DNA of 15,087 nucleotides from Minisyncoccota bacterium (lineage in GTDB: Bacteria > Patescibacteriota > Minisyncoccia > Phycocordibacterales > CAIJYI01): positions 63,087 to 78,173 of the forward strand of contig JALNYN010000004.1 of the NCBI GenBank assembly GCA_023229825.1, written 5' to 3'. This document shows positions 6,595 through 11,192 of this stretch, in pieces. Position 1 is the stretch's first letter. The number at the start of each line of letters is the position of its first letter. The notes under the pieces were generated by a model. It was not told the origin of the DNA, did not search any database, and saw only the letters and a list, made by a program, of their open reading frames with translations. A program made the position numbers and the translations under genes.

Positions 6595-7314
6595 ATGGAA
6601 CAACTAAACTCACAAGGACTCGATATGGAACAGGCTCGACAGGAAGGTGTGCGAATCTTTCCGGATGACCCCATCGGTGCGGAATTGGTATCAAAAAATA
6701 TTTTAGGACAGCTCACGGAAGATGAGGAGGAAAACCTCATGCGGCTCATACAAGAAAAGCAATATAGCCCGGAGGTAAACGAGCTTTTTAGTCGCGCAAA
6801 AGAACACGATCCGCAGGTTTCTCTGGTCGAGGTCAATCATGGCACTCGCGTACGCATTCCGGAAGACGGAGATGAGCAAACGGTATGGACTTACGGACTC
6901 GGTAAATGCAACGCCACTTTGACGCTCTCCGAAATGGGCGATGGCTCGCGCGAGGGAGTTCTCACTCATTTTTTTCCGGACAAAATTCAAGAGCACGCGG
7001 GCGAATTGAGCGAGCTTCTTTCAAAAATAGACAAGAATAATATTAAAAAAACAAAGACGATCATCCTTTCCCTCGGTAAAAAGAACGGCGATGAAAACGC
7101 GCTTCAGATCGAAAAGCCGGAGCTCGCCGAAATGCTTGCTGCTGTTGTCCGTTCAGAGATCCCAGACGGAGAGATCGAGGTGATCCCCTATCCGGAATTT
7201 CATAATCGTCTCTCCGGTGCAAAAGATCAAGGGGTTCTCATCGCAAAAATACCGGCAAAAGCGAACGGCGAAGCGACATTTCAAACCTGGCTTGAAAACG
7301 GAACCCTTTTATGA
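6595..7314 (+). CDS. Uncharacterised protein with a CheD-like Thr/Cys/His signature
   Basis: The 239-aa soluble protein has an acidic, helical N-terminal part (1-75), then a beta-rich part containing TYGLGKCNATLTL (99-111) and GVLTHFFPDK (121-130). CheD glutamine deamidases have T-x-G-L-G-S-C and, 17 residues after the Cys, a His followed within a few residues by Pro-Asp. Here T99, C105 and H125 fall in equivalent places, and a helix then a strand (KTKTIILSLGKK) follow as in CheD. A CheD/CNF1/YfiH-type fold and a Cys-His deamidase or related activity are therefore inferred from motif similarity only. No chemotaxis gene lies nearby, and the N-terminal 75 residues are not part of CheD. The ATG at 6595 lacks a Shine-Dalgarno site but sits 6 nt after a -10 element. 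A shared terminator follows directly. Confidence 0.85.
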   Translation: MEQLNSQGLDMEQARQEGVRIFPDDPIGAELVSKNILGQLTEDEEENLMRLIQEKQYSPEVNELFSRAKEHDPQVSLVEVNHGTRVRIPEDGDEQTVWTYGLGKCNATLTLSEMGDGSREGVLTHFFPDKIQEHAGELSELLSKIDKNNIKKTKTIILSLGKKNGDENALQIEKPELAEMLAAVVRSEIPDGEIEVIPYPEFHNRLSGAKDQGVLIAKIPAKANGEATFQTWLENGTLL

Positions 7315-7346
7315 AAAATCGTCCCAATGAACTGGGGCGATTTTTT
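7314..7346. terminator. Bidirectional terminator between convergent genes
   Basis: AAAAATCGTCCCA (7314-7326) pairs with TGGGGCGATTTTT (7333-7345) around ATGAAC, with one G-U pair. The plus strand ends in TTTTTT and the minus strand reads through the matching A/T arm. It lies between the stop codons of the 6595 gene (7314) and the minus-strand gene ending at 7349. Confidence 0.88.
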
Positions 7347-7348
7347 CA

Positions 7349-7540
7349 CTATTTGGCATAAATATAATATTCTTTTCCTTCAAAAAGAAAGGTGGAAAAA
7401 ATTGTTCGCTCGGGCATTTGATCGGTCACATAAAAAAGAGCCTTCGTACCTTCGATCTTTTCATCAAAAGATCGATCTTTTGGCATTTGCCTGATGATCT
7501 CGACTGCGAATGTTTCAAGTTTTTTTGTTGTTTTGATCAT
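7349..7540 (-). CDS. Small hypothetical protein (63 aa), downstream partner of the kinase-like gene
   Basis: A lysine-rich start (MIKTTKKLETFAVEI) is followed by a short alternating strand-like region ending FEGKEYYIYAK. No family was recognised, and no membrane segment, cysteine motif or signal peptide is visible. It starts 35 bp after the stop of the kinase-like gene on the same strand with no terminator between them, and a shared terminator follows its stop within a few bases, so it is probably the second gene of a two-gene unit. The upstream AGAG is a weak ribosome binding site at best. At this length a spurious frame is possible, but the tight packing between kinase stop and terminator supports a real gene. 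Confidence 0.6.
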   Translation of the reverse strand: MIKTTKKLETFAVEIIRQMPKDRSFDEKIEGTKALFYVTDQMPERTIFSTFLFEGKEYYIYAK

Positions 7541-7575
7541 GTGTTTTCTCTATTTGAACCTTCCCATAGTTAGCA

Positions 7576-8265
7576 TTATTTTTGCTTCTTTCTTTTCAAT
7601 GAAGAAGAAAAATCTTTTCGCACTTCTTCGATACATTCAAAATCGTCCTGTTTCCGCCCTGTCACGCTTTTACTGTAGCGGTCGCGCACTTCATATGGAT
7701 CATCCTGCGAATTCTCAGGCATTTTTATCGAATCTCCAAAATCAATAATAAACGGCTTTCCCGTTATGGCATCTATCATAATATTTTCGAAATGAAGATC
7801 GCGATGAAAAATTCCTTTTTCATGCATTTTCTGCACATATTCGCAAAGATCATTCCAAAAAGTTTTTTCATCATACTGATTCGGCAGACCGGCGCCAAAA
7901 ACAACATCTTTGATGCTCACAGCAGGAAGATTCTCCATCACCAAAACGACAAGCCCGTCTTGCTCAAGATAAAAATAAAGCTCAGGCGTCCTGACTCCCT
8001 TCACCGAAAGATCTCCGAGTTCTTCCAAAAAAGCGCCTTCTTCATAAATATTGTTGCTTTCAAAATACGCGGTGTAGTCAGAGACCACTTTATAGCAGAC
8101 ATTTTCATATCTTTCACTTTTCCAAACTGTCGCCACGCGTCCACGGCCAAGCGCGCCATCAGCGTTCTCCATTGTTTTTCGTATAATATCCGAAGCTTCC
8201 TCTTCGCACGTTTTTCTTTCTTTGTCTCCCAGAACGGCAATTGATTCAATTTCTCTTTTTTCCAT
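7576..8265 (-). CDS. Minimal protein-kinase-like protein (RIO/Bud32-like N-lobe and catalytic loop)
   Basis: The 229-aa protein shows the kinase core in order: glycine-rich loop GALGRGRVA (37-45), likely ATP-binding Lys K59 (CYKVVS), hinge-like VMENL (109-113), catalytic loop HRDLHFENIM (154-163) with D156 and N161, and metal-binding DFG (175-177). Only about 50 residues follow DFG, ending in a basic tail (KRKKQK). The large helical C-lobe of ordinary Ser/Thr kinases is therefore missing, as in RIO, Bud32 and small-molecule kinases. All catalytic residues are present, so activity is plausible; the substrate is unknown. Bud32 itself is less likely because no tRNA t6A gene is adjacent. A well-formed promoter (8272-8300) puts transcription start at the ATG, and the 63-aa gene follows in the same unit. 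Confidence 0.83.
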   Translation of the reverse strand: MEKREIESIAVLGDKERKTCEEEASDIIRKTMENADGALGRGRVATVWKSERYENVCYKVVSDYTAYFESNNIYEEGAFLEELGDLSVKGVRTPELYFYLEQDGLVVLVMENLPAVSIKDVVFGAGLPNQYDEKTFWNDLCEYVQKMHEKGIFHRDLHFENIMIDAITGKPFIIDFGDSIKMPENSQDDPYEVRDRYSKSVTGRKQDDFECIEEVRKDFSSSLKRKKQK

Positions 8266-8271
8266 ATTGAA

Positions 8272-8300
8272 ATCTTATCGCATTTTACAAAAAATGTGAA
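8272..8300 (-). promoter_or_regulatory. Promoter of the kinase-like gene, leaderless geometry
   Basis: On the minus strand TTCACA (8295-8300, 5 of 6 to consensus) and TAAGAT (8272-8277) are 17 bp apart. Exactly six bases (TTCAAT) lie between the -10 and the ATG at 8265, and there is no ribosome binding site. Confidence 0.6.
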
Positions 8301-8313
8301 CTCACAATAAATA

Positions 8314-8568
8314 TCAGGCAGGTTTTCCTTCCTCCGCCAGCAGTTTTTTCTTTTTTTCCGCGCCGCGGTTATAGCCGCCAGTCGTTCCGTCCGAACGAAT
8401 AACGCGATGGCATGGGATCGCGGGATCATAATTTTTGTTTAAAATATTTCCCACCGCGCGGAACGCGCGCGGTCTTCCCGCGGCTTTGGCAACTTCTTGG
8501 TACGTTAAAACTTCTCCTTTCGGAATTTTTGAAACGATCTTCAGAACCTTTTGCGAAAACGAAAGCAT
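8314..8568 (-). CDS. Single-domain O6-alkylguanine-DNA alkyltransferase (MGMT family)
   Basis: The 84-aa protein is the DNA-binding, methyl-acceptor domain of MGMT/Ogt. It repairs O6-alkylguanine by moving the alkyl group onto its own cysteine. IPCHRVI (51-57) holds the acceptor Cys C53 with His54 and Arg55; FRAVGNILNKN (36-46) is the recognition helix with the Arg finger R37; GTTGGYNRGAEKKKKLL (61-77) is the typical end. Cys rather than Trp at the acceptor site means it is not an alkyltransferase-like (ATL) protein. The N-terminal domain of full-length Ogt (about 160-180 aa) is absent, as in other short family members. It follows the 8645-9148 gene by 76 bp on the same strand. No good Shine-Dalgarno site or -10 was found before the ATG, and an AT-rich repeat occupies that gap. 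Confidence 0.93.
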   Translation of the reverse strand: MLSFSQKVLKIVSKIPKGEVLTYQEVAKAAGRPRAFRAVGNILNKNYDPAIPCHRVIRSDGTTGGYNRGAEKKKKLLAEEGKPA

Positions 8569-8572
8569 AACG

Positions 8573-8603
8573 ATAGTTAAAAGTTTGTAAAGTTTATCAA
8601 GTC
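8573..8603 (-). repeat. AT-rich intergenic repeat, copy B (before the alkyltransferase gene)
   Basis: It shares ATAGTTAAAAGTTT and GTAAAGTTTATCAAGTC with copy A at 1173-1209, minus 6 bp in the middle. AAAGTTTATCAAGT (8589-8602) also forms an inverted repeat, with a single G-U pair, to ACTTGATGAACTTT (8627-8640), a 14-bp stem with a 24-nt loop filling the gap between the 8645 gene and the alkyltransferase gene. No T-tract follows the stem, so it is not a standard terminator. Confidence 0.7.
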
Positions 8604-8644
8604 ATAAAGCAATCGGCGTCATCCGAACTTGATGAACTTTTAAC

Positions 8645-9148
8645 TCACAGATACGGCGACGGCGTCCCCTTTCCTTTTCCGTCATCGCGGATGAAAAGAC
8701 GGTCAAAACCGTGTTCGGCGAATTCGTGCCAGTAGCGTTCTTCGTACGGATACAGTTCCGCGCCGAAAAAATCGCCGTTCTCTTCCGCCATTTTTTCTTG
8801 TTCTTCCGCCGTGTAGTCATGATTAAAATCCCTCCATGCGAGAAGGTTGGGCAGAGCATCGTGAAGCACGAATTCTTCGTAATCTTCCATGATAGGCTGG
8901 ATCTGTTCGTCAAAATATTCTTCGTCCAAAAATGTTTCGCCTTCCATCACCATAAACGCATCATCCAGTTGAAATGTCCCGGCAAATTCGAGCAAATAAC
9001 TCTGCAGTTCCCGCGTCCGATCCGAGCGTTCATCATAGTCGATCTCCGAGCTTTCCACAGCATCGCTCAAAAGCTCATTAATGGTATGCGCGATCGCCAC
9101 CGATTCGAGCAGGTCTTTATATTGCTGTTTTGAGAGATTGATTTTCAT
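8645..9148 (-). CDS. Acidic hypothetical protein (167 aa)
   Basis: The soluble protein is rich in Glu and Asp. It has an N-terminal helical part (MKINLSKQQYKDLLESVAIA), a central acidic region with many aromatic residues (FLDEEYFDEQIQPIMEDYEEFV), an LLAWRDF segment near 101-107, and a C-terminus ending in a basic, glycine-rich tail (DDGKGKGTPSPYL). No catalytic motif, membrane segment or cysteine cluster is visible, and the function was not recognised. The ATG at 9146-9148 is supported by a promoter whose -10 ends six bases upstream; no Shine-Dalgarno site is seen beyond AGGG immediately before CT-ATG. It is separated from serA by a strong terminator, and the alkyltransferase gene follows on the same strand, so the two may be co-transcribed. 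Confidence 0.82.
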   Translation of the reverse strand: MKINLSKQQYKDLLESVAIAHTINELLSDAVESSEIDYDERSDRTRELQSYLLEFAGTFQLDDAFMVMEGETFLDEEYFDEQIQPIMEDYEEFVLHDALPNLLAWRDFNHDYTAEEQEKMAEENGDFFGAELYPYEERYWHEFAEHGFDRLFIRDDGKGKGTPSPYL

Positions 9149-9154
9149 AGCCCT

Positions 9155-9183
9155 ATAGTAAACTTTCTGAGTGAATTTTACAA
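9155..9183 (-). promoter_or_regulatory. Promoter of the 9148 gene, leaderless geometry
   Basis: On the minus strand TTGTAA (9178-9183) and TACTAT (9155-9160) are 17 bp apart. Six bases (AGGGCT) separate the -10 from the ATG at 9148. The -35 abuts the T-tract of the serA terminator. Confidence 0.5.
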
Positions 9184-9218
9184 TAAAAAAAAGGGGGCAG
9201 CCATTATAAGCCGCCCCC
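9184..9218 (-). terminator. Rho-independent terminator of serA
   Basis: On the minus strand GGGGGCGGC (9218-9210) pairs with GCTGCCCCC (9201-9193), with one G-U pair, around an 8-nt loop, and is followed by eight T residues (9192-9185). It lies 18 bp after the serA stop. Confidence 0.9.
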
Positions 9219-9235
9219 GCTCCTTTATCTCTCTC

Positions 9236-10441
9236 TTATTCGGGAAGAAGTATGCGAACACGCAGGACTCCTTCTTGTTCTTTCAGACGAGCTTCCGTCT
9301 CGAAAGAAACGTTCTTGTTTTCAACATCCAAGAGACTTGCGGCAAATTCGCCTTTGCTGTCGTTCGTCATGCGGATGATGTTGATGTTTTTCCTTCCGAG
9401 GACTTGAGCGAGATCGCCAAGCATTCCCGGCTTGTTCTTATGCAGAACCACGATCCTCGTATCGGTACTTTTCCCCAATTCCACATCGGGGAAATTAACG
9501 GAGTTTTTTATATTTCCGTCTTCCAAATAGTCGCGCAACTCATTGACCGCCATCACCGCACAGCGTTCTTCCGCCTCTTCCGTTGAAGCGCCAAGATGCG
9601 GGAGCTGGATCACGTTTTCCATTCCGACAAATGCGGAATTCAAGAAATCCGTAATGTAGGATCGACATTGCCCGCTTTCGAGAACTTCTTTCATGGTTTT
9701 AACATCCACGATCCCGTTTCTCGCGAAATTTAGGACGACGCTTCCGTGTTTGAGCCGTTTGAGGTTTTTCGGACCGAGCAAATTCTTTGTTTCGTTTAAG
9801 AACGGTACATGAATACTCACCACATCAGCCTTCTCCAGAAGTTCTTCGATCGTTTTTGCGCGAACGACCGCATCATGTATTCTCCACGCACTATGAACGG
9901 TGATGTTCGGATCATACCCGATGACGTTCATGTCGAGAGCGGTGGCCGCGTTGGCGACGAGAACGCCGATCTGACCGAGGCCGATGACGCCCAAGGTTTT
10001 CCCCGCGATCTCATTTCCGGAAAACGCTTTTTTTGCTTTTTCCGCGGTCTTAAGAACTTCCCCGCCAGCGGCAACGATCTCTCGCGCTTTATCGAGCGCC
10101 GGCATAAGTTTGCGGAGCGCCATGATCATGCTCGCGATCACCAATTCCTTCACGCTGTTCGCATTGGCACCCGGCGTATTGAATACGACGATGCCATTCT
10201 CACTCAGTTCAGCGACGGGAATATTGTTAGTTCCGGCACCGGCGCGAGCTACGGCCAGCATTTTGTCTGATTTTAACCACACGGCAGTGGTATGCAGATC
10301 GGAAGATCGAAGAACTACTGCATTTCCAAAAGGAAACACCTTCTTCAGGTCGGGTATGATCACCTGATACTTATCGCCCGGAAACAAAGACAAACCTTTT
10401 TGAGATATATTGTCCAAAGACACGATGGTATGAGTATACAC
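9236..10441 (-). CDS. serA: D-3-phosphoglycerate dehydrogenase-like 2-hydroxyacid dehydrogenase with ACT domain
   Basis: The 401-aa protein matches the short SerA type, which oxidises 3-phosphoglycerate to 3-phosphohydroxypyruvate for serine synthesis. It has a split substrate domain, an NAD-binding Rossmann domain with VIGLGQIG (about 152-159) and the acidic GYDPN at the end of strand 2, NFARNGIVD with R241, PHLGAST with H282, and a C-terminal ACT domain (about 329-401; IVVLHKNKPGMLGDLAQVL) that usually binds an amino-acid effector. The position that holds catalytic Glu in SerA (E. coli E269; xDFPxEE in the short type) reads TDFLNSAF, with Ser269 instead. Activity as true SerA is therefore uncertain. 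The GTG at 10439-10441 is chosen because GGGGGT lies 6 nt upstream; a TTG twelve codons earlier would include that site. No serB or serC is in the window. Confidence is high for the family, lower for the exact reaction. Confidence 0.87.
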   Translation of the reverse strand: MYTHTIVSLDNISQKGLSLFPGDKYQVIIPDLKKVFPFGNAVVLRSSDLHTTAVWLKSDKMLAVARAGAGTNNIPVAELSENGIVVFNTPGANANSVKELVIASMIMALRKLMPALDKAREIVAAGGEVLKTAEKAKKAFSGNEIAGKTLGVIGLGQIGVLVANAATALDMNVIGYDPNITVHSAWRIHDAVVRAKTIEELLEKADVVSIHVPFLNETKNLLGPKNLKRLKHGSVVLNFARNGIVDVKTMKEVLESGQCRSYITDFLNSAFVGMENVIQLPHLGASTEEAEERCAVMAVNELRDYLEDGNIKNSVNFPDVELGKSTDTRIVVLHKNKPGMLGDLAQVLGRKNINIIRMTNDSKGEFAASLLDVENKNVSFETEARLKEQEGVLRVRILLPE

Positions 10442-10509
10442 GATATTACCCCCAGTTTGGTAAAAGTTAAAGAACAAATCAACACATCAAATTTTGTGTT
10501 CGAAAGATT

Positions 10510-10539
10510 ACGTTAACATGAAAATACTGCTCTCGTCAA
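10510..10539 (-). promoter_or_regulatory. Possible serA promoter
   Basis: On the minus strand TTGACG (10534-10539) is followed after 18 bp by TAACGT (10510-10515), preceded by TGT. It would give a leader of about 60 nt. The -10 is weak, so this is tentative. It overlaps no gene and is divergent from the promoter at 10546-10574. Confidence 0.35.
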
Positions 10540-10545
10540 GAAAAA

Positions 10546-10574
10546 TTGACCCGTGTATTTGAATGTAGTATAAC
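10546..10574 (+). promoter_or_regulatory. Sigma-70-type promoter of the zinc-ribbon gene
   Basis: TTGACC (10546-10551), 17 bp, then TATAAC (10569-10574). Each hexamer differs from consensus by one base. The expected start site is about 10581, the first G of a GGGG run. Confidence 0.75.
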
Positions 10575-10580
10575 CAATGC

Positions 10581-10619
10581 GGGGAGACGGCTCGAGTAAA
10601 GAGCCGGTCGTTTAGCCCC
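10581..10619 (+). promoter_or_regulatory. Structured 5' leader of the zinc-ribbon gene
   Basis: From the predicted transcript start, GGGG (10581-10584) can pair with CCCC (10616-10619). Inside, GACGGCTC (10586-10593) pairs with GAGCC-G-GTC (10601-10609, one bulged G) around GAGTAAA. The leader thus folds into a closed unit whose last base touches the ATG at 10620. This ATG would be awkward to reach, whereas the ATG at 10647 lies outside it behind AGAGGAG. The function is unknown. Confidence 0.5.
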
Positions 10620-10646
10620 ATGGTGAAAAAAGAGGAGTACATTGAA

Positions 10647-11006
10647 ATGTGCGAAAAAAGTGAAAAAACGATCCAACTCGAAGGTTACGAGTATAAACAA
10701 TGCGAACACGGATATTGCTATCAACATGGTCCCGAGTGGGATTATTCGGCTGAAATAATTCCAGCCACAAAACAAGGTGTTTGGCGTGGTTTCAAAAGGG
10801 CTTGGTTAGAAGGTCCAAGCGGTCTTATAAAAAGTCTGTTTATAGTAACTAAACGTTATTATAAAGCAAAGCACCATTGTGGTGGTCAGACAGAAGCATT
10901 TGAACATTATAGAATAATAAAATGCAAAAAATGCGGGCGTTTAGTGAAAGAATTTTCTTACATTGAATACCGTTGCAAATGTTGTGGGTATAAAGGTCAG
11001 CTTTAA
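10647..11006 (+). CDS. Small zinc-ribbon protein, function unknown
   Basis: The C-terminus holds two CxxC knuckles, CKKC and CKCC, 14 residues apart, the pattern of a four-cysteine zinc ribbon. Further Cys/His residues upstream (EYKQCEHGYCYQHG, KAKHHCGG) could make a second metal site. A short hydrophobic stretch (SGLIKSLFIV) is too weak for a membrane helix. The ATG at 10647 is chosen because AGAGGAG (10631-10637) lies 9 nt upstream; an in-frame ATG at 10620 would add nine residues (MVKKEEYIE) but has no ribosome binding site. The gene is visibly more AT-rich than its neighbours and uses A/T-ending codons, which may indicate recent acquisition. It has its own promoter and a textbook terminator. 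It is divergent from serA and unrelated to it as far as can be seen. Confidence 0.8.
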   Translation: MCEKSEKTIQLEGYEYKQCEHGYCYQHGPEWDYSAEIIPATKQGVWRGFKRAWLEGPSGLIKSLFIVTKRYYKAKHHCGGQTEAFEHYRIIKCKKCGRLVKEFSYIEYRCKCCGYKGQL

Positions 11007-11019
11007 TTGATTAAGCATC

Positions 11020-11050
11020 ACGACCGCGGAGAAATCCGCGGTCGTTTTTT
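11020..11050 (+). terminator. Rho-independent terminator of the zinc-ribbon gene
   Basis: ACGACCGCGGA (11020-11030) and TCCGCGGTCGT (11035-11045) form a perfect 11-bp stem closed by a GAAA tetraloop and followed by TTTTTT. It begins 14 bp after the TAA at 11004-11006. Confidence 0.95.
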
Positions 11051-11064
11051 ATATACGAATAAAA

Positions 11065-11165
11065 ATACCAATATACAAATCTATACAAATATACGAATGG
11101 CAACGAATACGCCGGTTCCGGATTCGTATCCATTCGTATATTTGTACCCATTCGTATATTGGTAT
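11065..11165. repeat. Imperfect 47-bp inverted repeat built of ATACGAAT/ATACAAAT units, before korA
   Basis: 11065-11111 and the reverse complement of 11119-11165 agree at 40 of 47 positions, beginning ATACCAATATAC and sharing the core TACAAATATACGAATGG. Short units (ATACAAAT, ATACGAAT) also repeat within each arm. The right arm ends inside the likely -35 of korA, so the element sits directly on the promoter. No open reading frame is plausible in it. Confidence 0.85.
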
Positions 11166-11186
11166 CTGTATTTTATCTGATATAAT
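11159..11186 (+). promoter_or_regulatory. Promoter of korA, extended -10, leaderless geometry
   Basis: TTGGTA (11159-11164), 16 bp, then a perfect TATAAT (11181-11186) preceded by TGA (extended -10). Six bases (AAAGTT) separate it from the ATG at 11193 and no Shine-Dalgarno site exists, so the mRNA probably begins at the start codon. Confidence 0.7.
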
Positions 11187-11192
11187 AAAGTT

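Noticed and set aside
10581..10619. tRNA or tRNA-like gene at the GC-rich stem
   Set aside because: Only a 39-nt nested stem is present; there is no cloverleaf, T-loop or CCA-adjacent acceptor arm.
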